A stretch of DNA of 64,000 bases from Bacillus gaemokensis (lineage in GTDB: Bacteria > Bacillota > Bacilli > Bacillales > Bacillaceae_G), in contig NZ_LTAQ01000012.1 of the NCBI RefSeq assembly GCF_001590835.1, positions 452,925 to 516,924 on the forward strand. Reading direction: 5' to 3'. The translations under genes and the position numbers were made by a program. The notes beneath the pieces were generated by a model that made no database searches, was not told the origin of the DNA, and was given only the letters and a program-made list of their open reading frames with translations. Of the stretch, positions 25,010 through 36,936 are shown one piece after another (position 1 is the stretch's first letter; each line of letters starts with the position of its first letter).

Positions 25010-26035
25010 ATGATTTTATTAGAGAATGTAAAGAAAATATATAAGTCAAAAAGCGGTGATGTTACTGCTGTGGATGACGCCAATTTAAAAATAGATAAAG
25101 GCGAAATCTTTGGTGTGATTGGTTATAGCGGTGCTGGGAAGAGTTCTTTAATTAGATTGTTTAACCAATTAGAGAAACCTACTTCGGGCCAAATTACGAT
25201 AGCGAATCGTGTTATTTCTGCGATTACAGGGAGTGAGCTTCGAAAGGCGAGGCAAGAAATCGGAATGATTTTTCAGCATTTCAACTTACTTTGGTCACGA
25301 ACTGTACGTGAAAATATTGCTTTTCCGCTTGAAATTGCAGGAGTGGATAAAGCGCAGCGAAGAAAGCGTGTTGATGAGCTAATTCGTCTTGTTGGATTAG
25401 AAGGAAGAGAAGAGGCATACCCATCTCAATTAAGCGGTGGTCAAAAGCAGCGCGTGGGGATTGCAAGAGCGTTAGCAAACAATCCAAAAGTACTCTTATG
25501 TGATGAAGCAACATCAGCGCTTGATCCAGAAACGACAGATCAAATTTTAGATTTACTACTAGATATTAATAAACGTCTTGGCTTAACGATTGTATTGATC
25601 ACGCATGAGATGCATGTCATTCAAAAAATCTGTAATCGTGTTGCGGTAATGGAAAAAGGAAAGATTGTAGAAAGCGGGCCTGTACTAGAGGTGTTCCGTA
25701 ATCCTAAACAAGAGATTACAAAGCGATTTGTACAACAGATAACAGATTCTGAAGATACAAATGAAACAATTGAAAGCTTGTTAGAAAAATATCCAGATGG
25801 AAAAGTCATTCGTTTACAGTTTATTGGCGATTCAGTAGAGCGTCCTGTACTGCAACAATTAATGAGACGTGATGATATAGAGGTAAGTGTATTACAAGGG
25901 AATATTGCCCAAACAAACAATGGTTCTTATGGAAGTTTAGTTGTTCACTTAAATGGTGAGGAAGCAGCGATCCAGCAAGCGATAGTAGGAATCAATCAAG
26001 AGCAAGTAGAGCTGGAGGTGATTGCACATGGATAA
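25010..26035 (+). CDS. metN: Methionine ABC transporter ATP-binding protein
   Basis: 341 residues. Walker A GYSGAGKS at 38-45, signature LSGGQKQR, Walker B VLLCDEATS, then a C-terminal NIL domain (about 260-341), the methionine-sensing domain that inhibits transport. AAAAGGGGTG before ATG 25010. First gene of metNPQ behind the S-box. Confidence 0.97.
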   Translation: MILLENVKKIYKSKSGDVTAVDDANLKIDKGEIFGVIGYSGAGKSSLIRLFNQLEKPTSGQITIANRVISAITGSELRKARQEIGMIFQHFNLLWSRTVRENIAFPLEIAGVDKAQRRKRVDELIRLVGLEGREEAYPSQLSGGQKQRVGIARALANNPKVLLCDEATSALDPETTDQILDLLLDINKRLGLTIVLITHEMHVIQKICNRVAVMEKGKIVESGPVLEVFRNPKQEITKRFVQQITDSEDTNETIESLLEKYPDGKVIRLQFIGDSVERPVLQQLMRRDDIEVSVLQGNIAQTNNGSYGSLVVHLNGEEAAIQQAIVGINQEQVELEVIAHG

Positions 26036-26693
26036 TTTATTATCTAATGTTGATTGGAATAAAATGCTAGAAGCAACAGGTGAGACATTATACATGACGG
26101 CAATTGCAGCACTTGCCACATTTGTTTTAGGTCTTATTTTAGGATTATTACTCTTTATGACATCAAAAGATAATTTATGGGAAAATAAAGCAGTGCACAC
26201 TGTGATTGGAGCGTTCGTAAATATCTTCCGTTCCATTCCGTTTATCATTTTAATCATTTTATTAATTCCATTTACGAAGATTCTTCTTGGAACAATTCTT
26301 GGGGCAAGTGCAGCACTTCCAGCTTTGATTATTGGAGCAGCACCATTTTATGCAAGGATGGTTGAAATTGCTCTTCGTGAAATTGATAAAGGGGTTATTG
26401 AAGCTTCAAAAGCAATGGGAGCAAAAACGAGCACGATTATTTTGAAGGTATTGATTCCAGAATCATTGCCGGCACTTGTTTCAGGCATTACAGTAACGAC
26501 AATTGCGCTTGTAGGTTATACAGCAATGGCAGGTGTTGTTGGTGCTGGAGGTCTTGGTACACTTGCTTATTTAGAAGGATTCCAGCGTGGAAATAACGAT
26601 GTGACAATCGTTGCGACAATTTGTGTATTGTTAGTTGTTTTCTTAATTCAATGGCTTGGGGATATTGTTACAAATCGAATTGATAAACGGTAA
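26028..26693 (+). CDS. metP: Methionine ABC transporter permease
   Basis: 221 residues with five membrane segments and the permease EAA loop EASKAMGAKTSTIILKVLIPESLP. It overlaps metN by eight bases; GGAGGTGAT inside the metN end is its ribosome site. Same role as E. coli MetI. Confidence 0.95.
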   Translation: MDNLLSNVDWNKMLEATGETLYMTAIAALATFVLGLILGLLLFMTSKDNLWENKAVHTVIGAFVNIFRSIPFIILIILLIPFTKILLGTILGASAALPALIIGAAPFYARMVEIALREIDKGVIEASKAMGAKTSTIILKVLIPESLPALVSGITVTTIALVGYTAMAGVVGAGGLGTLAYLEGFQRGNNDVTIVATICVLLVVFLIQWLGDIVTNRIDKR

Positions 26694-26730
26694 AAATATA
26701 TCTATATAAAAAGGGAAGGGTGTTTACAAC

Positions 26731-27546
26731 ATGAAAAAATTATTACTTGCAGCACTTATTACAACGTCAATTTTTGGTTTAGCTGCTTGTGGGGGAAAAA
26801 GCGACAAAGGTAACGATGAGCTTGTTGTCGGTGCTTCTAACGTGCCGCACGCTGTTATTTTAGAAAAGGCAAAGCCTTTACTTGAGAAAAAAGGTATAAC
26901 ACTAAAAGTTGAAAAGTTTCAGGATTACGTACTGCCAAATAAATCATTAGCGGATAAAGAGTTAGATGCGAACTACTTCCAGCACATTCCTTACTTAGAG
27001 AAAGAAATAAAAGATAAAAAATATGATTTTGAAGTAGCAGGGAAAATTCACTTAGAACCAATCGGTGTATATTCTCAAAAGTATAAGAATTTAAAAGACC
27101 TTCCAGATGGAGCGACAATCATCATGAGTAACTCTGTTGCGGATCATGGACGTGGTTTAGCAATCTTGCAAAAAGAAGGTATTTTAAAAATTAAATCTGG
27201 TGTGACACCTGTCAAAGCAACGACAAAAGATATTGCGGAAAATCCGAAAAACTTGAAGTTTAAAACGGATATTGAGCCTGGTTTATTACCACAAGTGTAT
27301 AACAATAAAGAAGGCGATGCGGTATTAATTAACTCAAATTATGCAATTGATGCGAAATTAAACCCGGAGAAAGATGCAATTGCTATTGAAGGAAATGATT
27401 CTCCATATGCAAACGTTGTAGCAGTTCGTAAAGGCGATAAAGACAAGAAAGAAATTAAAGCACTTGTAGAAGTGTTGCATTCGAAAGAGATTGAAGACTT
27501 CATTAATAAAGAATATAAGGGAGCGATTGTTCCTGTTAAAGAATAA
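26731..27546 (+). CDS. metQ: Methionine-binding lipoprotein
   Basis: 271 residues. Lipobox GLAAC with Cys20, then the NlpA/MetQ domain: LVVGASNVPHAVILEKAKPLL, FQDYVLPNKSLADKELDANYFQHIPYL, SNSVADHGR. It captures methionine (and possibly oxidised or D-forms) and feeds MetNP. Followed by its own terminator. Confidence 0.95.
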   Translation: MKKLLLAALITTSIFGLAACGGKSDKGNDELVVGASNVPHAVILEKAKPLLEKKGITLKVEKFQDYVLPNKSLADKELDANYFQHIPYLEKEIKDKKYDFEVAGKIHLEPIGVYSQKYKNLKDLPDGATIIMSNSVADHGRGLAILQKEGILKIKSGVTPVKATTKDIAENPKNLKFKTDIEPGLLPQVYNNKEGDAVLINSNYAIDAKLNPEKDAIAIEGNDSPYANVVAVRKGDKDKKEIKALVEVLHSKEIEDFINKEYKGAIVPVKE

Positions 27547-27556
27547 TTGCTTAAAT

Positions 27557-27588
27557 AAGGGCTGGTAAATGCCAGCTCTTATTTTTTA
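27557..27588 (+). terminator. Terminator after metQ
   Basis: GGGCTGG/CCAGCTC stem followed by a T-rich tract. Confidence 0.75.
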
Positions 27589-27687
27589 CCTATTAAAATT
27601 TGTTAAAGGTCGTAATAAGTTGAATTGTGAACCCAAGACCTGTACATAACGAGAGTTCTGAAAATTAAGAAAAAGAGGTATCATCAT

Positions 27688-28494
27688 ATGAAGAAAATCA
27701 TACTATCAATTTTTATAGCAATCTTTGTATTTGCATTAGCTGCTTGCGGCGGGAAAGATGAAAATACACTTGTTGTCGGTGCTTCGAATGTACCGCATGC
27801 TGTTATTTTAGAGAAAGCACAACCTATCTTAGAGAAAAAAGGTATAAAATTAAAAATTGAAACATTCCAAGATTATGTGTTACCAAATAAAGCATTAGCA
27901 GATAAAGACATTGATGCAAACTACTTTCAGCACATTCCATACTTAGACAAAGAGATTGAGGAAAAGGGATATAAAATTGTAAATGCAGGGAAAATCCATT
28001 TAGAGCCAATGGGAATCTATTCTAAGAAATATAAAAGCTTAAAAGACCTTCCAAATGACGGGACAGTTATTATGAGTAATAACGTGGCAGAACGTGGACG
28101 TATGCTAGCGTTATTACAAAAAGGTGGCGTCATTAAGCTTAAAGATGGTGTAGATATTGTGAAAGCGACAGTAAAAGATATTGTGGAGAATCCAAAGAAC
28201 TTGAAGTTTAAAACAGATGTAGAGCCTGGACTCACGCCGAAGTTATATGAAAATAATGAAGGTGATGCGCTATTTATTAACTCAAACTATGCGATTGATG
28301 CGAAATTAAATCCTAAAAAGGATGCAATTGCAATTGAAGGGGCAGACTCTCCATATGCAAATATTATTGCCGTTCGTAAAGGTGATGAGAAGAAAAAAGA
28401 AATTAAGGAACTAGTAGAGGTATTACATTCAAAAGAAATTCAAGATTTTATTAATAAAGAGTATAAGGGGGCTGTGCTTCCGGTAAGTGAATAA
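27688..28494 (+). CDS. metQ: Second MetQ-type lipoprotein
   Basis: 268 residues, a close paralogue of the preceding MetQ with the same blocks (LVVGASNVPHAVILEKAQPIL, LPNKALADKDIDANYFQHIPYL) and lipobox ALAAC (Cys20). A tandem duplication is the simplest origin. It follows a terminator, so it is expressed by read-through or an own promoter; AAGAGGT before ATG. It may widen substrate range of the one MetNP pair. Confidence 0.9.
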   Translation: MKKIILSIFIAIFVFALAACGGKDENTLVVGASNVPHAVILEKAQPILEKKGIKLKIETFQDYVLPNKALADKDIDANYFQHIPYLDKEIEEKGYKIVNAGKIHLEPMGIYSKKYKSLKDLPNDGTVIMSNNVAERGRMLALLQKGGVIKLKDGVDIVKATVKDIVENPKNLKFKTDVEPGLTPKLYENNEGDALFINSNYAIDAKLNPKKDAIAIEGADSPYANIIAVRKGDEKKKEIKELVEVLHSKEIQDFINKEYKGAVLPVSE

Positions 28495-28501
28495 TAGCAG
28501 G

Positions 28502-28530
28502 AAAGGGCTGGTAAATTCCCAGCCCTTTTT
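28502..28530 (+). terminator. Terminator after the second metQ
   Basis: AAAGGGCTGG/CCAGCCCTTTTT, nearly the same stem as after the first metQ, as expected if the terminator was duplicated with the gene. Confidence 0.85.
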
Positions 28531-28729
28531 CCTTTATATATAAGAAGAAAGGTGTATCGTAATAGGATGTGAGGGAAATACTTATATACATTTGTGAAAA
28601 AATTGTTACATTTTCTCAGCGTTTGCGATATCATTTTATTTGATATAAAATTAGAATGAGAATAAAATGAGAATGTGAATGTTTTAGGAATTTTTAAAAT
28701 GTATATAGAGGATTAATGGAGGTATTGAG

Positions 28730-29515
28730 ATGACTGGTTCTACATTAACGGTTAAAGACTTACATGTATCAATCGATGGTAAAGAAATCTTAAAAGGTGT
28801 AAACCTTGAAGTAAAAGGTGGAGAAATCCACGCAATTATGGGACCTAACGGAACAGGTAAATCAACTTTATCTTCTGCAATTATGGGTCACCCAAAATAT
28901 GAAGTAACAGAAGGTAGCATCATCATCGACGGTGAAGATGTATTAGAGATGGAAGTAGATGAGCGCGCACAAGCGGGTCTATTCCTAGCAATGCAATATC
29001 CAAGTGAAATTAGCGGAGTAACAAACGCTGACTTCTTACGTTCTGCAATTAATGCACGTCGTGAAGAAGGCGATGAAATTTCTCTTATGAAATTTATCCG
29101 TACATTAGATAAAAACATGGAATTCCTAGAAATGGATCCAGAAATGGCACAACGTTACTTAAACGAAGGTTTCTCTGGCGGTGAGAAAAAACGTAACGAA
29201 ATTCTTCAATTAATGATGATTGAGCCAAAAATTGCAATCTTAGATGAAATCGACTCTGGTCTTGATATCGATGCATTAAAAGTTGTATCTAAAGGTATTA
29301 ACCAAATGCGCGGCGAAGAATTCGGTTGCTTAATGATTACGCATTACCAACGTTTATTAAACTACATCACTCCAGACTTCGTTCACGTTATGATGAACGG
29401 TCGCATTGTTAAATCTGGTGGCCCTGAGCTTGCACAACGTCTAGAAGCTGAAGGTTACGACTGGATTAAAAAAGAATTAGGTATTGAAGACGAAACAACA
29501 GAGCAAGAAGCGTAA
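28730..29515 (+). CDS. sufC: Fe-S cluster assembly ATPase SufC
   Basis: 261 residues. Walker A GPNGTGKST, SufC-type signature FSGGEKKR, Walker B IAILDEIDSGLDIDAL. It drives conformational change in the SufBCD scaffold. GGAGGTATTGAG before ATG 28730. First gene of sufCDSUB. About 40-60 bases upstream two direct AATGAGAAT copies lie 11 bases apart, a possible regulatory site. Confidence 0.97.
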   Translation: MTGSTLTVKDLHVSIDGKEILKGVNLEVKGGEIHAIMGPNGTGKSTLSSAIMGHPKYEVTEGSIIIDGEDVLEMEVDERAQAGLFLAMQYPSEISGVTNADFLRSAINARREEGDEISLMKFIRTLDKNMEFLEMDPEMAQRYLNEGFSGGEKKRNEILQLMMIEPKIAILDEIDSGLDIDALKVVSKGINQMRGEEFGCLMITHYQRLLNYITPDFVHVMMNGRIVKSGGPELAQRLEAEGYDWIKKELGIEDETTEQEA

Positions 29516-29530
29516 GAGAGGAGCATAAAC

Positions 29531-32464
<2,934 letters not shown>

Positions 32465-32512
32465 TGTTAAAGGTTCCTAAACACGAGGTTATCTAAGGAG
32501 GGACATACCAAC

Positions 32513-33910
32513 ATGGCGAAGAAACTGCCAGATATCGGCGATTATAAATATGGTTTCAAGGACAAAGACGTTTCGATTTTCCGTGCTGGACGCGGTTTAA
32601 CAAAAGAAATCGTTGAAGAGATTTCACGTATGAAAGAAGAACCACAGTGGATGTTAGACTTCCGTTTAAAATCACTGGATAAGTTCTATGAAATGCCAAT
32701 GCCACAATGGGGCGGCGACTTAAATGACTTAAATTTCGATGAAATTACGTACTACGTAAAACCATCTGAGAAATCTGAGAAGTCTTGGGATGAAGTACCT
32801 GATGAAATTAAAGCTACATTTGATAAATTAGGTATTCCAGAAGCTGAGCAAAAATATTTAGCTGGTGTATCTGCACAGTACGAATCTGAAGTTGTATACC
32901 ACAACATGAAAGAAGACCTAGAAGCTCTAGGAATCGTCTTCAAAGATACAGATAGCGCATTAAAAGAGAACGAAGATATTTTCCGTGAGCATTTCGGAAA
33001 AGTAATTCCGCCAACAGACAACAAATTTTCTGCATTAAACTCTGCAGTTTGGTCTGGTGGATCATTCATCTACGTTCCAAAAGGTGTAAAAGTTGATACA
33101 CCACTTCAAGCGTATTTCCGTATTAACTCTGAGAATATGGGACAATTCGAGCGTACGCTTATTATCGTAGACGAAGGCGCACACGTACACTACGTAGAAG
33201 GTTGTACAGCACCTGTTTACACAACAAACTCACTGCACAGTGCGGTAGTAGAAATCATCATTAAGAAAGATGCATATTGCCGTTACACAACAATCCAAAA
33301 CTGGGCGAACAACGTATACAACCTAGTTACAAAACGTGCTGTTTGTGAAGAAAACGCAACGATGGAATGGATTGATGGTAACATCGGATCTAAATTAACG
33401 ATGAAATACCCAGCAGTTATCTTAAAAGGCGAAGGCGCTCGTGGTTTAACATTATCTATCGCGATTGCTGGTAAAGGCCAACACCAAGATGCTGGTGCGA
33501 AAATGATTCACTTAGCACCAAACACATCTTCAACAATCGTTTCTAAATCGATTGCGAAACATGGTGGTAAAGTAACATACCGTGGTATCGTACACTTCGG
33601 ACCAAAAGCGACAAACTCTCGCTCTAACATCGAATGTGACACGTTAATCATGGATAACCAATCTACATCTGATACAATTCCTTACAACGAGATCAAAAAC
33701 GATCACGTTTCACTTGAGCACGAAGCGAAAGTATCAAAAGTATCAGAAGAACAATTATTCTACCTAATGAGCCGTGGTATTTCTGAGCAAGAAGCTACAG
33801 AAATGATCGTAATGGGCTTCATCGAGCCATTCACTCGCGAACTTCCAATGGAGTACGCAGTAGAAATGAACCGTCTAATCAAGTTTGAGATGGAAGGTTC
33901 TATTGGTTAA
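32513..33910 (+). CDS. sufB: Fe-S cluster assembly scaffold SufB
   Basis: 465 residues, full length. Blocks seen: [78 protein letters not shown]. Scaffold subunit that builds the cluster with SufC and SufD. Last gene of the operon, AAGGAGGGACA upstream. Confidence 0.97.
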   Translation: MAKKLPDIGDYKYGFKDKDVSIFRAGRGLTKEIVEEISRMKEEPQWMLDFRLKSLDKFYEMPMPQWGGDLNDLNFDEITYYVKPSEKSEKSWDEVPDEIKATFDKLGIPEAEQKYLAGVSAQYESEVVYHNMKEDLEALGIVFKDTDSALKENEDIFREHFGKVIPPTDNKFSALNSAVWSGGSFIYVPKGVKVDTPLQAYFRINSENMGQFERTLIIVDEGAHVHYVEGCTAPVYTTNSLHSAVVEIIIKKDAYCRYTTIQNWANNVYNLVTKRAVCEENATMEWIDGNIGSKLTMKYPAVILKGEGARGLTLSIAIAGKGQHQDAGAKMIHLAPNTSSTIVSKSIAKHGGKVTYRGIVHFGPKATNSRSNIECDTLIMDNQSTSDTIPYNEIKNDHVSLEHEAKVSKVSEEQLFYLMSRGISEQEATEMIVMGFIEPFTRELPMEYAVEMNRLIKFEMEGSIG

Positions 33911-34043
33911 GTAGAAATGCGGAGCCGACTGTTCAGACCCGTTGGCTAAGGTTCTTTCGCACAGAAGATGCTTTTTATCTTCTGGTGCGGAAGGTTCTTA
34001 GACATGAGGGTCTAGGAGGCAGAGCTGGACAATAAGTAGAATT
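33911..34043. repeat. Family-B intergenic repeat after sufB
   Basis: Same element as 23056-23184 in the opposite orientation, with AAGGTTCTTTCGCA...TGCGGAAGGTTCTT arms around a GAAGATGC...ATCTTC stem. It lies between the sufB stop and the operon terminator. Confidence 0.7.
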
Positions 34044-34048
34044 AAGGA

Positions 34049-34077
34049 AGCGCCCTGCTAAGCAGGGCGCTTTTTTA
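34049..34077. terminator. Terminator of the suf operon
   Basis: GCGCCCTGCT/AGCAGGGCGC stem with six T. Nearly identical to the stem at 36358-36385. Confidence 0.9.
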
Positions 34078-34176
34078 TGTGGTGATTGGTTTTTCAGGGG
34101 CATACCTCACCGGATTTTGCACCTTTAAAAAGGGTAACATGTTCAATTTTTATTTTATAATACAGAAAATTTTGAA

Positions 34177-34782
34177 TCAAAATGCTTTACGTTGATAAAT
34201 GATTAATGATACTCCCCATGAAATGATATAAACACATACGATAATAATCATAGCTATGGCATACAAAGTAGGTATAGATAAGCTGAAAATAGCATCGGTA
34301 ACTGTACTAAACTCTGTTGCAAGAAATTGTACAGCAGGTGGACCGAGATAAACTGAAGCTAAAAATGAAACGATGACAATGGACGACATATGCTTTTGCT
34401 TAAATTGATAAAATAGTGGAAATGTAACGGCTGCAAATAGCAAAAATAGTGCATTGCCCATTACAATATGCTCTACAGTAAATGACTTTTGGAAGATGAT
34501 AAGCATGACACTTGTTACAGAAATTGCCAACAACATGTAAACAATTGCCCCAATATAGCGTGAAGCGACAATTTCCTTACGGGTATATGGTAAAGAATTT
34601 AATAAAATATTTGTTTCAGTTTTTTCGTCATAGGCATGCGTATTAAAAGGAATAAAAATACTTGTAATTGTAAAGACCAAAATAGGGTGCGTGTTCATCA
34701 CAATAAAAAAGACGATACAGCCTAAATAAATGAGCAATTGTTTTTTTTGTAAAATTAAATCGCGTTTGATTAAATTAAGCAT
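34177..34782 (-). CDS. ABC-2 type permease of a YtrA-linked cassette
   Basis: 201 residues with six membrane segments; ABC-2 permease (ABC2_membrane_5-like) with an N-terminal LNLIKRDLILQKK amphipathic start and the SLPYTRKEIVASRY loop. It overlaps the ATPase gene by eight bases. Together they form a small exporter of the type linked to cell-envelope stress or antimicrobial peptides. Confidence 0.8.
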   Translation of the reverse strand: MLNLIKRDLILQKKQLLIYLGCIVFFIVMNTHPILVFTITSIFIPFNTHAYDEKTETNILLNSLPYTRKEIVASRYIGAIVYMLLAISVTSVMLIIFQKSFTVEHIVMGNALFLLFAAVTFPLFYQFKQKHMSSIVIVSFLASVYLGPPAVQFLATEFSTVTDAIFSLSIPTLYAIAMIIIVCVYIISWGVSLIIYQRKAF

Positions 34783-35641
34783 GATGCCCTACTCCTTTCG
34801 AGTAATACATGATGTCCTCTAATGAGGCGCGTTCAATCATAACTTCATTACCAAAAATTTGTTCAACTTCAGTTACATTATTCGTTAATGCCTCAAAGCC
34901 AGTCGGTGCACGATGAACATGCACAAAGGCTTTTTCTGTATCACGGTCTAATAAATCCGTACTCCCTTTTACTAAGGCATAGTTTTCCTCTACCTCATGA
35001 ATTGAATGATTAAAGATTAATTTTCCCTTTTTTAAAAAGGCAATAAAATCAGCGATGCGATCTAAATCCGTCGTAATATGTGTAGAGAAGAAAATTGTGC
35101 GATTACCATCAAGCATTAATTCATGCAGTAAATCGAGTAACTCACGTCTAAATATTGGGTCTAAGCCCGCTGTTGGCTCATCCATAATAATCAACTCGGC
35201 ATGATGTGATAACGCAAGCGCTAATGAAGCTTTCATCTGCATCCCTTTTGAAAAAGTTTTAATCGCTTTATTCATTGGCAATTCAAACTGTTCTATATAG
35301 CGCTTAAATATCGTTTCGTCCCAATTTTTATAAGCAGGCGCGACTATACGCTTAATATCCTTTAGATTTAAGCCTTCATAAAATACGTTACTATCAAAAA
35401 CAAAACCGATGCGCTCTTTAATTTCTTTTTCGTGCGTTGCGTAGTCTAAGCCGAAAATTTTAACCTCGCCCGCATCTGGCTTTAATAAGTTCATCATCAT
35501 TTTAATGGTTGTCGATTTACCGGCACCATTTGCGCCGATGAATCCTGTTACAAATCCTTTTTTGATTTGTAAATTTAATTGCTTTATCGAAAAACCTTGA
35601 AGTGTTTTACTAACATTGTGTAGCTCTACTATATTCTCCAT
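34775..35641 (-). CDS. ABC transporter ATP-binding protein (YtrB/BcrA-like)
   Basis: 288 residues. Walker A IGANGAGKST, signature FSKGMQMK (a SKGM form common in YtrB/YxlF ATPases), Walker B LIIMDEPTAGLDP, then a C-terminal extension of about 70 residues. Five bases downstream of the GntR gene; GAGGAG eight bases before ATG. Confidence 0.88.
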   Translation of the reverse strand: MENIVELHNVSKTLQGFSIKQLNLQIKKGFVTGFIGANGAGKSTTIKMMMNLLKPDAGEVKIFGLDYATHEKEIKERIGFVFDSNVFYEGLNLKDIKRIVAPAYKNWDETIFKRYIEQFELPMNKAIKTFSKGMQMKASLALALSHHAELIIMDEPTAGLDPIFRRELLDLLHELMLDGNRTIFFSTHITTDLDRIADFIAFLKKGKLIFNHSIHEVEENYALVKGSTDLLDRDTEKAFVHVHRAPTGFEALTNNVTEVEQIFGNEVMIERASLEDIMYYSKGVGHHA

Positions 35642-35646
35642 ACATC

Positions 35647-36018
35647 TTACTCCTCATATAAAATAGTTAATAATTCCCGCAGTTCCGTTAAGGGTAGCCC
35701 AATTTCCTTACTATTAGTAATGACAGACAATAATTGTTCTTCAATCACTTTTAATTTTTTCTCACGTACTACATCTAAATTTTGTTCAGCAACAAAAGAG
35801 CCCCGACCTACAATTGAATAAATAAATCCTGCTTTTTCTAACTCCTCATATGCGCGTTTTGTCGTAATAACACTAATTTGCAAATCTTTTGCGAGTTGGC
35901 GCATTGACGGGAGGGGCGATCCCTCTTTTAAATCACCAGTTAAAATTAGCGACTTTATTTGATTTTTAATTTGTTCGTAAATTGGCTCCTTAGAACTATT
36001 TGAAATAATTATTTGCAT
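35647..36018 (-). CDS. GntR-family regulator, YtrA subfamily
   Basis: 123 residues. Winged HTH (PIYEQIKNQIKSLILTGDL, LPSMRQLAKDLQISVITTKRAYEELEKAGFI) and a short dimerising tail of about 45 residues, which defines the YtrA subfamily. These repress their own ABC exporter operon, here the two genes downstream. The palindrome over its promoter is the likely binding site. Confidence 0.9.
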   Translation of the reverse strand: MQIIISNSSKEPIYEQIKNQIKSLILTGDLKEGSPLPSMRQLAKDLQISVITTKRAYEELEKAGFIYSIVGRGSFVAEQNLDVVREKKLKVIEEQLLSVITNSKEIGLPLTELRELLTILYEE

Positions 36019-36035
36019 GCAAATCCCTCTTAGTC

Positions 36036-36068
36036 TCTATATTGTATATACACTATATGTACAATATA
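36036..36068 (-). promoter_or_regulatory. Promoter and operator of the ytrA-type cassette
   Basis: On the minus strand TTGTAC, 17 bases, TATAGA. A palindrome TATATTGTA (36038-36046) / TACAATATA (36060-36068) with 13-base centre covers it, fitting YtrA-type autorepression. Confidence 0.6.
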
Positions 36069-36354
36069 CACATTTTGTATCAGAAATGCAATGATTTTTC
36101 AGAATTTTTTATAAAGAGTATTGATGTAAATGAATAGTAGGTTTAATCATGGGAGTGGGTATAGGGATGAAAGTGTTAATATGGGATAAATCCCCTCGAA
36201 AAGAACAAGAAGGATACATAGAATTTTTAATAGTAAATATAATCTTTTAAGGATGGTTTTAATATCGTCCATTACGGGTTATGCCTAATGCACTTGACTT
36301 TGTTTCCTTTCGTTTACCAAGTGGTTTTCTGGAACTGGATAATAAAAGAAATGC
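36069..36354. other. Intergenic stretch with no clear gene
   Basis: The only open frame is 33 codons at 36149-36250 (MGVGIGMKVLIWDKSPRK...) without a ribosome site; it may be the start of a lost gene. From 36331 on, the sequence becomes similar to 34021-34048, the end of the repeat before the suf terminator. Confidence 0.4.
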
Positions 36355-36385
36355 GAAAGCGCCCTGCTCAGCAGGGCGCTTTTTT
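36355..36385. terminator. Terminator, duplicate of the suf terminator
   Basis: GCGCCCTGCT/AGCAGGGCGC with six T; differs from 34049-34077 by one loop base. It may also terminate the minus-strand gene that follows. Confidence 0.8.
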
Positions 36386-36490
36386 ATATTGTGAATAAAT
36401 ATATCGGCGATTTTCCTGATATATCGGCGGTTCGACACAACATATTGACCGTTCTACAATATACGATAAACGGAAAAGCTCTTACGGCAC

Positions 36491-36757
36491 CTAAAATCCA
36501 AAAGCCCCAATAAGAAAAGGAATAAGTAAGATGAATATAACGGCGATGAGCGGAACGAAAATACCGACAAACTTCCATTTACTCGGTTCGTTTTTTATTA
36601 TGGCGATCATGCTGAGTATGAGACCGAGGATGATGCAAGCGATGCTAGTAAAAAGGAAGATGCTATCTAAAGCGGTTGTAATGAAAAAGCTGGGTAGAAA
36701 GAAAATAAGTCCAGCTAATGTAATCGATAGAGAGAGTAAGCTATATTTGTTAGCCAA
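36491..36757 (-). CDS. Small membrane protein with TTG start
   Basis: 88 residues with three hydrophobic helices and a polar loop KNEPSKWKF. The in-frame GTG further up is part of the GGAGGTGA ribosome site, so TTG 36755-36757, seven bases downstream of GGAGG, is the likely start. The layout, including a SKW motif before the last helices, resembles the small protein at 39649; the two may be distant paralogues. Function unknown. Confidence 0.6.
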   Translation of the reverse strand: MANKYSLLSLSITLAGLIFFLPSFFITTALDSIFLFTSIACIILGLILSMIAIIKNEPSKWKFVGIFVPLIAVIFILLIPFLIGAFGF

Positions 36758-36936
36758 ATAAATCACCTCCGTACATATATTTTAGTGTAAAAATTTTCTA
36801 ATTGAAAGTTATCTTTTTGCTTTTTCTCTTAATGAGAGTACAATGTAAAATAGCAAGAAAAGGCGAAAAGTATTTACAGGATTATTGCATTCCTGTAGCG
36901 TAAAATGCAGTAAGGAACTGAGAGGAGGTTTTTTCT

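Noticed and set aside
36149-36250. 33-codon frame after the GntR gene
   Set aside because: No proper ribosome site and no family; kept only as a possible remnant in the gap description.
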